This document shows, one piece after another, positions 52,560 through 61,495 of a DNA stretch of 64,000 nt. The position numbers and the translations under genes were made by a program. Numbering within the stretch: the stretch's first letter is position 1; every line of letters starts with the position of its first letter. The stretch comes from an uncultured Clostridia bacterium. Lineage in GTDB: Bacteria > Bacillota > Clostridia > TANB77 > CAG-508. Below the pieces are notes generated by a model. It did not search any database and was not told the DNA's origin. It was given only the letters and a program-made list of their open reading frames with translations. Location of the stretch: assembly GCA_934149075.1 (NCBI GenBank), contig CAKPDR010000005.1:38437-102436 (forward strand), given 5' to 3'.

Positions 52560-53750
52560 TTATTTTACTAATCTTGCAGTTTCTTTTGCTATCATAAGTT
52601 CTTCATTTGTTGGAACTAAATAAACTTTTATTTTTGAATCTGGAGCAGATATTTCTTTTTCTTCTCCTCTTACATTATTTGCTTCAACATCTATCTTTAC
52701 TCCCATAAACTCAAGTTTTTCACAAATTCCTTTTCTAATATTTATTTGATTTTCTCCAACACCACCAGTAAATACAATATAATCTATTCCATTCATTGCT
52801 ACTGCATATTTTGCAATATATGAAGCAATTTCATATTTAAACTTTTCAATTGCTATTGCAGCTCTTTCATTTTCACCATATGATGCTGCTTCAATCTCTC
52901 TAAAGTCAGGTGCTAAACCAGAAATTCCTTGAACACCTGATTTTTTATTTAATACATTTTCTGCTTCTTCAGCTGTCCAACCTTCTTTTTTCATTAAAAA
53001 TGTTACAACTGATGGATCCATATCACCTGAGCGAGTTACCATTGGAATTCCAGCAAGTGGAGTTAAACCCATACTTGTATCAACTGACTTTCCGCCTTCA
53101 ACAGCACAAATACTTGAACCTTGTCCTAAATGACATGTAACAATTTTTAAATCTTTAATATCTTTTTTAACAATTTCAGCTAATCTTTGTGAAACATACA
53201 TATGTGATGTTCCATGGAACCCATATTTTCTAATTCCATATTTTTTATAATATTCATATGGAATTGGATAAATATATCTTTCTTTTGGCATTGTTTGATG
53301 AAACGCTGTATCAAAAACTCCAACCATTGGTTTTCCTGGCATTACTTTTTTACAAGCCTCAATTCCTATTATTCCAGCAGGATTATGTAATGGTGCTAAA
53401 TCAATACATTCTTTTAACACTTCAACAACTTCATCTGTAATTACTACAGATTTATTAATTTTCTCTCCTCCGTGAACTAATCTATGTCCAATTGCAGATA
53501 TTTCGTCTAGACTATCTATTACCTTATATTCTGGATTTATTAATTGTTTTAATGTAAAATCAACAGCTTCTTCATGTGTTTTTGCTGGATGTTTAATTTC
53601 AATTTTTTGTCCATTTACTTTGTGTGTAATAAAAGCTTCATCTTCTCCTATTCTTTCATATTTTCCTGAAGCTAATACTTCTTCATTTTCCATATTTATT
53701 AATTGATATTTTAGTGATGAACTTCCACAATTTAATACTAATATTTTCAT
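52560..53750 (-). CDS. ackA: Acetate kinase, copy 1
   Basis: A 396-residue acetate kinase making ATP and acetate from acetyl phosphate. Family motifs: LVLNCGSSSLKYQL near the start, VGVFDTAFHQTMP, RKYGFHGTSHMYVSQR, VTCHLGQGSSICAV, TRSGDMDPSVV and VFTGGVGENQINIR. All parts are present. Two ackA genes and pta lie in line on one strand. A palindrome unit directly abuts its Shine-Dalgarno sequence. Either copy could instead use propionate or butyrate; sequence alone does not decide. Confidence 0.95.
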   Translation of the reverse strand: MKILVLNCGSSSLKYQLINMENEEVLASGKYERIGEDEAFITHKVNGQKIEIKHPAKTHEEAVDFTLKQLINPEYKVIDSLDEISAIGHRLVHGGEKINKSVVITDEVVEVLKECIDLAPLHNPAGIIGIEACKKVMPGKPMVGVFDTAFHQTMPKERYIYPIPYEYYKKYGIRKYGFHGTSHMYVSQRLAEIVKKDIKDLKIVTCHLGQGSSICAVEGGKSVDTSMGLTPLAGIPMVTRSGDMDPSVVTFLMKKEGWTAEEAENVLNKKSGVQGISGLAPDFREIEAASYGENERAAIAIEKFKYEIASYIAKYAVAMNGIDYIVFTGGVGENQINIRKGICEKLEFMGVKIDVEANNVRGEEKEISAPDSKIKVYLVPTNEELMIAKETARLVK

Positions 53751-53770
53751 TTTATTCTTTCCTTTCCTTT

Positions 53771-53801
53771 GGGCAATTTTGTACCGGGTACATTTTGTCC
53801 C
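53771..53801. repeat. Single 31-nt palindrome, locus D, between the ackA genes
   Basis: One unit with the left half of the GGGCAATTTTGTACC type and the right half of the GGTACATTTTGTCCC type, thus a hybrid of the two units at locus A. It touches the Shine-Dalgarno region of ackA copy 1 and lies two bases from the stop of ackA copy 2. Confidence 0.9.
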
Positions 53802-53803
53802 TT

Positions 53804-54997
53804 TTACCCTTTAATAACTTCTTCTGTTTCTCTTGCAATCATAAGCTCTTCATTAGTTGGAACAACAAAAACTTTAACCTTTGATTCTGGTTTTGAAATT
53901 TCAGTTTCTTCACCTTTTACAAGATTTAATTTTCCTGATATCTCAACTCCGAAAAATTCAAGTAATTTACAGATTTCTCCTCTTGAATATGGTGACTTTT
54001 CTCCAACCCCAGCAGTAAATGTGATTACATCTAATCCTCCCATTGCAACTGCACATTTAGCAATATAACCTGCAACTGCATAATGATATGCATCTAATGC
54101 TAATTTTGCATGTCTTCCTCCTGCCAACGCTTCGGCCTCAATATCTCTAAAATCAACTGAAACCATTGATATTCCAAATACTCCTGATTCTCTGTTTAAA
54201 ATTTCTTCTATGTCATCTGCATCAAGTTCTTCTTTTTTCATTAAGTACGTAACAACTGATGGATCTAAATCTCCTGAACGAGTTCCCATTGGAATTCCTC
54301 CCAGTGGTGTTAATCCCATACTTGTTTCAACTGATTCACCATTTTTTATTGCACATATACTTGCTCCTTGTCCTAAATGGCAATTTACAATCTTAAGTTC
54401 TTTAACATCTTTTCCTAATATTTCTGCGACTCTGTATGCAACATATTGATGTGAAGTACCATGAAATCCATATTTACGAACACGATATTTTTCATAATAT
54501 TCATATGGAATTGGATAGGTGTATTTTTCTTTTGATATTGTTTGATGAAATGCTGTGTCAAAAACTGCTACCATTGGTTTTCCTGGTACAACTTTTTTAC
54601 ATGCTTCAATTCCTAATATTGCGGCAGGATTATGTAATGGTGCTAATCCTTCATTATCTTTAATTCCTTGTATTACTTCATCAGTTATTAAAACTGCATC
54701 TTTAAATTCTTCTCCTCCATGAACTACTCTATGTCCTATTGCATCTAATTCGTCTAGGTTCTTAAATACTCCATAATGTTCACTTGTTAATCTTTTCATT
54801 ACAAATTGTATTGCTTTTTCATGATTTCTTGCTGGATGCTCGAATTTGTGTTTTTCTCCATTTACTTTGTGTGTTAAAAATGAACCTGTTTGCCCTATTC
54901 TTTCGTAATATCCTTTTACTAGCATTTCGCCTGTTTGAGTATCAATAACTTGATACTTTAATGATGAACTTCCTGAATTTAAAACAAGAATCTTCAT
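53804..54997 (-). CDS. ackA: Acetate kinase, copy 2
   Basis: A 397-residue acetate kinase with the same motifs as copy 1 (LNSGSSSLKYQVI, VAVFDTAFHQTIS, RKYGFHGTSHQYVAYR, VNCHLGQGASICAI, TRSGDLDPSVV) but a changed end of the ATP site, FTAGVGEKSPYSR, against GENQINIR. The start at 54997 (MKILVLN) fits the family; an in-frame ATG four codons earlier follows AGGAGG more closely. A weak hairpin (about 55017-55062, AAAAGGGT and ACCCTTTT) lies between pta and this gene and may reduce read-through. Confidence 0.94.
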   Translation of the reverse strand: MKILVLNSGSSSLKYQVIDTQTGEMLVKGYYERIGQTGSFLTHKVNGEKHKFEHPARNHEKAIQFVMKRLTSEHYGVFKNLDELDAIGHRVVHGGEEFKDAVLITDEVIQGIKDNEGLAPLHNPAAILGIEACKKVVPGKPMVAVFDTAFHQTISKEKYTYPIPYEYYEKYRVRKYGFHGTSHQYVAYRVAEILGKDVKELKIVNCHLGQGASICAIKNGESVETSMGLTPLGGIPMGTRSGDLDPSVVTYLMKKEELDADDIEEILNRESGVFGISMVSVDFRDIEAEALAGGRHAKLALDAYHYAVAGYIAKCAVAMGGLDVITFTAGVGEKSPYSRGEICKLLEFFGVEISGKLNLVKGEETEISKPESKVKVFVVPTNEELMIARETEEVIKG

Positions 54998-55067
54998 ATT
55001 TAATCTCATTCCTCCTTTTAAAAGGGTTATTGGGATATAATTCTTGTGTTTTCGCTTTACCCTTTTT

Positions 55068-56066
55068 CTAATTTTGTTGTGCTTGGACTGCTGTAATCGC
55101 TATAACTCCTGCGACATCTTGACTGCTACATCCTCTTGATAAATCATTTACTGGTTTTGCAATACCTTGACAAAGTGGCCCATAAGCTTCTGCTTTTGCC
55201 AATCTTTGCACTAATTTATATCCTATATTTCCTGCGCCTAAGTCTGGAAACACAAGTACATTCGCTTGTCCTTTTAAAGGACTTCCTTTAGCTTTAAATT
55301 CTGCAACCTCTGGTATTATTGCAGCATCTAATTGTAATTCTCCATCAACCGTTAGTTCTGGTGCTTTTTCTTTTACTAATTTTGTTGCTTCTACAACTTT
55401 TTCTGTTGAAGCTGAATGTGCACTTCCATAAGTTGAATATGATAACATTGCAACTTTTGCTTGATCTCCAACTAACTGTTCAAAACTTTTGCTTGATGAT
55501 ATTGCTATTTCTGAAAGTTTTTCTGAATCAGGTTCTTCATTCAATCCACTATCTGCAAATATAAATGTTCCATTTGATCCATATTCACAATTTGGAACTA
55601 CCATAACAAAAAATGCTGATACCAATTTTGTTCCAGGTGCTGTTTTTAATATTTGTAGTGCTGGTCTTAATGTATCTGATGTTGAATGTGCAGCTCCTGA
55701 TACAAGCCCATCAGCATCATTTAATTTGACCATCATCATTCCAAAATAAACTGGTTCCAATATTAATTTTTGCGCTTGTTCTTCTGTCATTCCTTTTGCT
55801 TTTCTTAATTCATATAATTTATTAGCATATTCTTCCTTTTTTTCTGATTTTGATGGATCAACTATTTTGATTCCTTCTATATCTATTTTTTTATCATTAG
55901 CAATCTTTTTTACTTCATCCTCATTGCCTATTAGTATTACTTTTGCATATCCATCATTTTTTACTATCTGTGCTGCTTCTAATATTCTTTGATCTGTTGC
56001 TTCTGGTAATACTATTGTTTTTATTTCTGTTTTTGCTCTTTCTTTAATTTGTTCTATGAATGACAT
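55068..56066 (-). CDS. pta: Phosphate acetyltransferase
   Basis: A 332-residue short-form Pta, converting acetyl-CoA and phosphate to acetyl phosphate, the substrate of the acetate kinases downstream. Motifs: VLPEATDQRILEAAQI at the start, LVSGAAHSTSDTLRPALQI, AMLSYSTYGSA, DGELQLDAAI, VLVFPDLGAGNIGYKLVQR and GPLCQGIAKPVNDLSRG. GGAGGT precedes the ATG. It is the first gene of the pta-ackA-ackA unit, whose order implies use for ATP formation during fermentation. Confidence 0.95.
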   Translation of the reverse strand: MSFIEQIKERAKTEIKTIVLPEATDQRILEAAQIVKNDGYAKVILIGNEDEVKKIANDKKIDIEGIKIVDPSKSEKKEEYANKLYELRKAKGMTEEQAQKLILEPVYFGMMMVKLNDADGLVSGAAHSTSDTLRPALQILKTAPGTKLVSAFFVMVVPNCEYGSNGTFIFADSGLNEEPDSEKLSEIAISSSKSFEQLVGDQAKVAMLSYSTYGSAHSASTEKVVEATKLVKEKAPELTVDGELQLDAAIIPEVAEFKAKGSPLKGQANVLVFPDLGAGNIGYKLVQRLAKAEAYGPLCQGIAKPVNDLSRGCSSQDVAGVIAITAVQAQQN

Positions 56067-56203
56067 TATTTTACCTCCTTCACTCTTACGTATTCAATAT
56101 ATCATATTTATAATGAAATGACAATATTTTTCATATTTTATTGCAAAATTCATATTTCAGATAAATTATATAAAGATAACTAATAATGACTCATAAAAAA
56201 TTT

Positions 56204-56235
56204 ACTCCCTATATGTACTATATTGTACAGGGAGT
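56204..56235 (-). terminator. Intrinsic terminator of the cwlJ-gerQ unit
   Basis: ACTCCCT and AGGGAGT arms with inner GTAC pairing; T residues follow on the minus strand (AAATTTTTTA). Confidence 0.75.
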
Positions 56236-56247
56236 TTTCATATCAAA

Positions 56248-56640
56248 TTAAAAATTAGGCATTCCTTGATAATATCTATTATTCATCATATTGTTATTCA
56301 TCGTTCCACTCATTGTATTTCCCATTGTTCCATAAAATGCTGTTGTTGAAATTGTAATAAACTTTATTGAATATATATCACAATAAACTAAACTATCATT
56401 CTCAAAAGAACGTAGCAATATGTAACTTGCTCCAACATCTTCGAGTATTCCAATTCTATCTGTAAGAGTATTTGTTCCAATTAAAAATTCAACTCTCATA
56501 AGTCTACCTATTTGTTCTCTTAAAAATGCTGGTGTGTAAATAGGATTTGTTAATATTTCTGGTGAATTTTGGTCAATATTAACATTTCTATTTTCGCTCT
56601 TATTTTCTCTTTTGTCTTGATTTTCTTCCATGTTTGCCAT
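56248..56640 (-). CDS. gerQ: GerQ-like spore coat protein
   Basis: A 130-residue protein with a polar N-terminus (MANMEENQDKRENKSENRN) and a conserved core (about 43-98: REQIGRLMRVEFLIGTN, DRIGILEDVGASYILLRSFE, VYCDIYSIKFITI) that resembles the GerQ domain, then an Asn/Met/Gly-rich tail. The start at 56640 follows AAGGAGGG. In Bacillus GerQ is a transglutaminase-crosslinked coat protein needed to place CwlJ. Here it sits directly downstream of a cwlJ-like gene, which supports the call. Confidence 0.8.
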   Translation of the reverse strand: MANMEENQDKRENKSENRNVNIDQNSPEILTNPIYTPAFLREQIGRLMRVEFLIGTNTLTDRIGILEDVGASYILLRSFENDSLVYCDIYSIKFITISTTAFYGTMGNTMSGTMNNNMMNNRYYQGMPNF

Positions 56641-56665
56641 AAACAAGAACCCTCCTTCTTTAATT

Positions 56666-57112
56666 CTAGGTTTGTGCATATTTAGATGTAGGTCTATAAA
56701 AGCAATGATTTCCTAACCTTGTGTGCAATGTTCCTGAGCCATTACTTGGAAAAGTTGAACCACATGTCGGTCTAAATGGATTTAAATACCATAAACAGTC
56801 ACCGATTTCATTAAGTGTATTTCCCGCTAAAGCCCAATCCGCTATTTGATAATGTATCTCTGTTGGATTCATATTATAAATTGTCTGTGGATTATATTGT
56901 CCATTTATTGTTTCTCTTACACAATCAAATTGTCCTGGTTGAAAAACAATATTTCTTATGCTTCCTCCTTGAGATACTCTTGCATATTCTCCTTTTGATG
57001 TTCTTACTCTATTCATAACAACTGTTAATGTTGCTTTCATTCCATTATCTCCTTCTCCTCCAGCTTCACATTGTGCAATTCTTGCTAATAATTCTCTTTC
57101 TGAATATGCCAC
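56666..57112 (-). CDS. cwlJ: CwlJ-like spore cortex-lytic hydrolase
   Basis: A 148-residue SleB/CwlJ-type cell wall hydrolase (VAYSERELLARIAQCEAGGE with the catalytic Glu, ATLTVVMNRVRTS, VFQPGQFDCV, CLWYLNPFRPTCGSTFPSNG, HCFYRPT). It lacks a signal peptide and peptidoglycan-binding domain, as CwlJ does. The start is GTG at 57112, following GAGGTGG. It should break down spore cortex during germination. It is followed 25 bases later by the gerQ-like gene. Confidence 0.88.
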   Translation of the reverse strand: MAYSERELLARIAQCEAGGEGDNGMKATLTVVMNRVRTSKGEYARVSQGGSIRNIVFQPGQFDCVRETINGQYNPQTIYNMNPTEIHYQIADWALAGNTLNEIGDCLWYLNPFRPTCGSTFPSNGSGTLHTRLGNHCFYRPTSKYAQT

Positions 57113-57213
57113 TTTTACCACCTCTTTTTTATTATATGCACAAATAAAAAAAAGTGTGCTTATTTTATTAAAGAACAATTTATAATTTAATTTTTTATAT
57201 TAACGTGGAAAAA

Positions 57214-57243
57214 CCCCATACATGAGTATACTCACGTATGGGG
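57214..57243 (-). terminator. Strong terminator of the gene at 57255-57566
   Basis: CCCCATACATGAG and CTCACGTATGGGG form a near-perfect stem; on the minus strand five T residues follow. Confidence 0.88.
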
Positions 57244-57254
57244 TAATGTGTTAA

Positions 57255-57566
57255 TTAAATCTGGTCTGCCAAATCTTGTATAAACATCTTGACATTGTCT
57301 TCTATGCCTACACTACGCATAGCCTCCAATATCATCTGTTTTACAGGATGCCTCTCCTCCTCTTCAGGAGTTAAATCTTTTTGCGACGGAACAACCGAAG
57401 ATTCATTTGCAACTGCATTATACAGGTTCTTTGTTCCCTGAACTTTACAGATTACAATTGCTCTTACAAGCATTTCGCAACCCGGCATTGTAGGTTTTAT
57501 ACCTGTTGTCCGTACAATACCTTTAGCTTTCATGTACAGTCCCGGATAGTCACTAATTCTACACAT
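57255..57566 (-). CDS. Small protein with Spo0A C-terminal-domain-like features
   Basis: A 103-residue protein with AGGAGG before its ATG and a strong terminator after its stop. The segment TTGIKPTMPGCEMLVRAIVI, then LYNAVANE, then PVKQMILEAMRSVG and MFIQDLADQI follows the order of the Spo0A DNA-binding domain (IG-PAxxKGYxYLRxAI ... LYPxIA ... VERAIRHAIE ... FIxxxAD). The recognition-helix part is weakly matched and shortened. It stands alone. The family call is tentative; DNA binding is inference. Confidence 0.5.
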   Translation of the reverse strand: MCRISDYPGLYMKAKGIVRTTGIKPTMPGCEMLVRAIVICKVQGTKNLYNAVANESSVVPSQKDLTPEEEERHPVKQMILEAMRSVGIEDNVKMFIQDLADQI

Positions 57567-57673
57567 AATCTTTTCCTCCTTAGTGCTTATTAAGCACGTT
57601 TGTAATAATTAAAATGTTACGATACTTCTATAATAGCACATTTTCCAATAATTGTCAACCTTTTTATGTTAAT

Positions 57674-58141
57674 TTAGAAAAATATCATATATGTTAGAAG
57701 TGCTAAAACTCCCAATTTAGTCATGTCTTCTGTCATAAATACTCCATCTGAATTTTCTTCTTTTTTATCAACAATATTTATATCATAAGATTTTACATCT
57801 TGCATCTTAAAATAAGACTCAAAACTTTTCACTTCATTAGTTCTTAAATTTCCAACATCCACATATTCTGTTGCTAACAAATTTCCACTTTCTGCATATA
57901 AATTAATTTTTAGATATTTTCCATTTAAATTACTTTCTTCCGTGTTTGTGATTTTTCCAATAATTCTTCCATTAACTTTCGTTGCTTCTGCTTCACTTAC
58001 TGTAACATTCCTTATATTGTCTCCTTTATTTTCAATATCTTTATATGTTGAGTTTAATCCATAATATATTAAAATATCTGATAATATCCAAAACAATATT
58101 ATCCATATTACATATTTAGCAAATTTTTTTACTGTGCTCAT
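57674..58141 (-). CDS. Hypothetical membrane-anchored protein
   Basis: A 155-residue protein with an N-terminal helix (about 9-28), a soluble beta-rich middle (VNGRIIGKITNTEESNLNGK, LKINLYAESGNLLATEYVDV) that recalls FxLYD-type extracytoplasmic domains, and a hydrophobic C-terminus (LGVLALLTYMIFF). GGAGG precedes the start. It lies 61 bases after the PAP2 gene and may share its transcript. No function can be assigned. Confidence 0.65.
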   Translation of the reverse strand: MSTVKKFAKYVIWIILFWILSDILIYYGLNSTYKDIENKGDNIRNVTVSEAEATKVNGRIIGKITNTEESNLNGKYLKINLYAESGNLLATEYVDVGNLRTNEVKSFESYFKMQDVKSYDINIVDKKEENSDGVFMTEDMTKLGVLALLTYMIFF

Positions 58142-58202
58142 TTATAACCTCCATTTTATTTTTTGTTCTAATTTTTACTAATATATTATATAATATTTTT
58201 CC

Positions 58203-58841
58203 TTATTTTACAAGTAAATATTTATTAACAACACTTATATAAATAATTAAATATGATATTGAAATAAGAAATCCTCCTAAAACGTCACTTGTATAATGTA
58301 CACCTAAGTAAATTCTACTTATTCCAATAACACATATCAATATACTTAACAATATAATAGAAATCCATTTAATATACTTGTTCTTCACATATTTATAAAT
58401 CAAATATATTAAATATCCATAAAATGCCATACTTATCATAGAATGTCCTGATGGAAAACTGTATCCTGTTTCTTCAATTATTCTATATTCTGTTGGTCTA
58501 GGTCTTTGTAATATTCTTTTTAGTAATTGATTTAGTATTGTAATTATAACTAAATTTGAAAATATTGATAATCTTATTTTTTTATTTTTTATCGATATTA
58601 ATAAGGCAATTGTTACCACTATTAAAATTATTGCCCCTCCAAAATTAGTAATAAACTTTGCTATTGGTATTGTAAAATCAGATATTAAAAATGTTGATAT
58701 TATCTTGTATCCTATTATATCCCCATTCATTATTTCTTTATTAAATACATCTTCTGCTAGTGCCAAAAATCCAATTAGGCAAATAAATAATATAATCCAT
58801 TTTAAATTTTTTACAATAAATTCTTTTATTTTTTCTTTCAT
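58203..58841 (-). CDS. PAP2-family lipid phosphatase
   Basis: A 212-residue membrane phosphatase with about six helices and all three PAP2 motifs: KRILQRPRP, YSFPSGHSMI (catalytic His) and SRIYLGVHYTSDVLGG. In Gram-positive bacteria such enzymes often dephosphorylate undecaprenyl diphosphate outside the membrane, feeding the carrier cycle. The substrate here is inferred. Confidence 0.92.
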   Translation of the reverse strand: MKEKIKEFIVKNLKWIILFICLIGFLALAEDVFNKEIMNGDIIGYKIISTFLISDFTIPIAKFITNFGGAIILIVVTIALLISIKNKKIRLSIFSNLVIITILNQLLKRILQRPRPTEYRIIEETGYSFPSGHSMISMAFYGYLIYLIYKYVKNKYIKWISIILLSILICVIGISRIYLGVHYTSDVLGGFLISISYLIIYISVVNKYLLVK

Positions 58842-59079
58842 TTTTTACCTCATATCTTGAAAATAAACTTTTCCCTTTTATTATTCTTTTACTATATCAT
58901 CAATTTTGCAATTTATAATTTTATTTAAATTTTTTAATTTCACTTCTACTTGTATTTTTTATCATATTCCTGTCAATCATCAAGGGATGATTTGACAGAA
59001 AGTAATAAATAACATATAATACTTATTGTAGTATTGTTAGCCATTCTCAAAAACAGACTTGTTAAGGAGGAAACTATGT

Positions 59080-59361
59080 ATGAGATGTATTGATAAGAAT
59101 TGCTCACAAAATTGCCAATATGCAGTTTTAAAAAAGACAACCGTAAAGTCTTTTGACGGTCACAAAGAAATAAATCAAGATGCATTTAATGTGTATTGTA
59201 ATCATCCTTCATTAAAGGAAAAACGGTATGTAAGTTTTGTTATTTGGGTAGATGAATATTTGGAACCAAATTTTCCTTGCCCGCTGGATATGGATAAATA
59301 TAATTCAAACTTAATATCCAAAATAATTAATTGGTGTAAATTATTAATACATCATAATTAG
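59080..59361 (+). CDS. Small cysteine-containing protein of unknown function
   Basis: A 93-residue protein starting MRCIDKNCSQNCQYAVLK. The start at 59080 is nine bases after AAGGAGG; a nearer ATG at 59076 gives only a few codons before a stop. Four cysteines in the first 35 residues could bind a metal; the C-terminal half is aromatic (NFPCPLDMDKYNSN). A bidirectional terminator follows. No family recognised. Confidence 0.55.
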   Translation: MRCIDKNCSQNCQYAVLKKTTVKSFDGHKEINQDAFNVYCNHPSLKEKRYVSFVIWVDEYLEPNFPCPLDMDKYNSNLISKIINWCKLLIHHN

Positions 59362-59370
59362 ACTGTTAAG

Positions 59371-59416
59371 AAAAAAGATTAAGAAAATGTTGAATTAACA
59401 TTTCTTGGTCTTTTTT
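59371..59416. terminator. Bidirectional terminator
   Basis: AAAAAAGA and AAGAAAATGTT pair with AACATTTCTT and TCTTTTTT across a short loop, between two convergent genes. Confidence 0.75.
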
Positions 59417-59417
59417 C

Positions 59418-59726
59418 CTAATTATTTTCTAATAAATCGGTATAATATATAATTTCTTTCCCTATTTTTTTTGTATAATCTATTTCTAAATTTGTACTTT
59501 CTCCAATATAATTATTTATATTTACTACTAATATAGCATCTGATAATTCTATTCTTTTAAAATGTGCCTCTTTTAATTTTATTAATTGCTCTTTAGTTCT
59601 CTTAATATCCTCTGATACTGGATATACTGGTGTAAGAATACAATATCCGTCTAATGACATTTTTTCTGCAATTGTCATCATTTCTTTTTTAAACTTTAAG
59701 CTTCCACATAGTGTTATTATTTTCAT
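59418..59726 (-). CDS. Nucleoside 2-deoxyribosyltransferase-like protein (DUF4406-type)
   Basis: A 102-residue Rossmann-like protein: MKIITLCGSLKFKKEMMTIA, then LTPVYPVSEDI, RIELSDAILVVNIN and IGESTNLEIDYTKKIGKEI. These fit the nucleoside 2-deoxyribosyltransferase superfamily, where the SxN-x-E segment near the end carries the catalytic Glu. It follows the ASCH gene by about 50 bases, so both may act on nucleotides or modified bases. Exact substrate unknown. Confidence 0.78.
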   Translation of the reverse strand: MKIITLCGSLKFKKEMMTIAEKMSLDGYCILTPVYPVSEDIKRTKEQLIKLKEAHFKRIELSDAILVVNINNYIGESTNLEIDYTKKIGKEIIYYTDLLENN

Positions 59727-59778
59727 TTTGTAATCCTCCTTGATTAAATGATTTTTCTAACAAACTACTAAATATAAT

Positions 59779-60174
59779 TTATTCATCAAAATTCCATATT
59801 CCAAGATGACCTTTTGCTTTAATAGGTTCATCAAGTATTTCAATATTCTTTAAAATCCAAGCATATCTATCTCTAGCATAAATTCCTGATATATACTCTT
59901 CATTATTTAGTTTAACTTTTTCAATAAATTCATCAGTCATTTTTACACAATCAATTAATTCACATGAGCAGACTATATAACCATAGTTTAAATTATTAAT
60001 GTCAACCAAGTTCATTAAATCTTTATTCTCTCTGTATTCTTTTGGAATTTTAGTAGAACTTGCATGAATATATAACTTGCCTCTGTAATTAGTTTTCCAA
60101 CTTCGTGTTTCGATTGTTTTTTTACCTTCCTTTATTATAGTTGCATATGGTTCAGTTAAACTTAACACTTTCAT
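59779..60174 (-). CDS. ASCH-domain protein
   Basis: A 131-residue ASCH fold protein: SLTEPYATIIKEGKKTIETR, SWKTNYRGKLYIHAS (the family G-x-K-x-x-x-R/RG region) and YGYIVCSCELIDCVKMTDEF, then RYAWILKNIEIL and KGHLGIWNF. The start at 60174 follows AAAGGATG. ASCH proteins bind RNA or nucleosides and include N4-acetylcytidine amidohydrolases. The role here is unknown; the gene precedes the nucleoside transferase-like gene. Confidence 0.85.
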   Translation of the reverse strand: MKVLSLTEPYATIIKEGKKTIETRSWKTNYRGKLYIHASSTKIPKEYRENKDLMNLVDINNLNYGYIVCSCELIDCVKMTDEFIEKVKLNNEEYISGIYARDRYAWILKNIEILDEPIKAKGHLGIWNFDE

Positions 60175-60361
60175 TATAATCATCCTTTCAAATCACTATT
60201 TGTGTTTATAATATCATAAATAAATTTTAATTTTTGACTTTATCCCTCTAATTAGAGTATAATAAAAATAGGAAATGACAATTCTTTTTTTATTTATGTA
60301 GTTGCTTATCTACCCAGTTCTTATAGTATTCTTTAAAATCCCACAAATTTTACCTCATATT

Positions 60362-61495
60362 TTACACAAATTCTTCCCAAACTAAATTTGCCAAATCAAT
60401 TCCTTTATTGGTAAGTCTAATATAATCCTCATCAACTATAATCAAACCTTCATCAGTCAATTTTTTCAATTCATTTCTAAATAAATAAATTGGATTATCT
60501 CCAAACTTAAGTTTAAATTCGCTTATATTTATACCTTCTATTTTACGTAATCCAAGAAGCATGTACTCTTTTTCAGCATCATATTCCTTTTGGATTTCGT
60601 GAATAATCCTATTCCTATCTAATCTTTCAGTCATAACATTTTTAATATATTCTTCTATTTTCTCTGTATTCGAATATCTTGTAATATCTCTATAAGAATG
60701 TGCTGCAACCCCAAAACCAAAATACTGATTTTGATTCCAACAATTTTTATTATGTTTTGATTCACGACCTTTTTTGGCAAAATTAGAAATTTCATAATGT
60801 ATATATCCATTCAATTCTAAAGTATTCTTAACATACCAATACATATTTCTTTCTGTGTCCTCATCTGGAAGCTCTAGCTCACCTTTCTCAATCTTATTGG
60901 CAATAGGTGTTCCATCTTCTACAATAAGTGAATATACAGATATATGTTCTGGTTGTAATTCAATTATTTTTTCTAAACTATTTTTCAAATCTTTAATTCT
61001 TTGATTTGGAATTCCTAAAATTAAATCAACATTTATATTTTTAAATCCTACTTTTCTTGCCATTTGATATGTTTCTAAAAATTGTTCAAAATTATGAATT
61101 CTACCGATTTCTTTCAATATTTCATCTTGTGCACTTTGTAAACCTATACTTAATCTATTTATACCGCATTTTTTATAATTTTTTAATTTTTCTTTTGTAA
61201 CAGTACCTGGATTAACCTCAATTGTAATCTCTGGTCTTTTAGATATATTTTTCTTTTTTATTTCCTCAATAATTTCTACAATATATTTACTATCTATATA
61301 TGATGGTGTTCCCCCTCCAATATACACTGTTGTAATTTGTGATTGGATATTTTGCATTCTAATCTCTTTTTTTACTGCTTTAACATAATCATCAATTAAA
61401 TTATCTTTGTTACAATATGAAATAAAATCACAGTAATAGCATTTTTGCTTACAAAATGGAATGTGTACATATACACCAATTTCTTTATTTTTCAT
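60362..61495 (-). CDS. hemW: HemW-like radical SAM heme chaperone
   Basis: A 377-residue radical SAM protein of the HemW/HemN-like family. The cluster motif is PFCKQKCYYCDF (Cx3Cx2C), followed by TTVYIGGGTPSYID, RLSIGLQSAQDEIL, NVDLILGIPNQ and the C-terminal winged-helix part (EYMLLGLRKIEGINISEF). The short N-terminus and the lack of the HemN Cys pattern favour HemW, a heme-handling protein, over coproporphyrinogen oxidase. The start at 61495 follows GGAG by seven bases and overlaps whiA by 11 bases. Confidence 0.9.
   Translation of the reverse strand: MKNKEIGVYVHIPFCKQKCYYCDFISYCNKDNLIDDYVKAVKKEIRMQNIQSQITTVYIGGGTPSYIDSKYIVEIIEEIKKKNISKRPEITIEVNPGTVTKEKLKNYKKCGINRLSIGLQSAQDEILKEIGRIHNFEQFLETYQMARKVGFKNINVDLILGIPNQRIKDLKNSLEKIIELQPEHISVYSLIVEDGTPIANKIEKGELELPDEDTERNMYWYVKNTLELNGYIHYEISNFAKKGRESKHNKNCWNQNQYFGFGVAAHSYRDITRYSNTEKIEEYIKNVMTERLDRNRIIHEIQKEYDAEKEYMLLGLRKIEGINISEFKLKFGDNPIYLFRNELKKLTDEGLIIVDEDYIRLTNKGIDLANLVWEEFV

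Noticed and set aside
60290..60346. 18-codon ORF (TTG start, GAGG six bases upstream) after hemW, starting MWDFKEYYKN
   Set aside because: It has a plausible site, but is very short, uses TTG and has no terminator of its own; not enough to call a gene.
59973..60361. Missing gene in the gap upstream of the ASCH gene
   Set aside because: The stretch 60175-60361 is AT-rich with no conserved frame other than the 18-codon ORF noted above.
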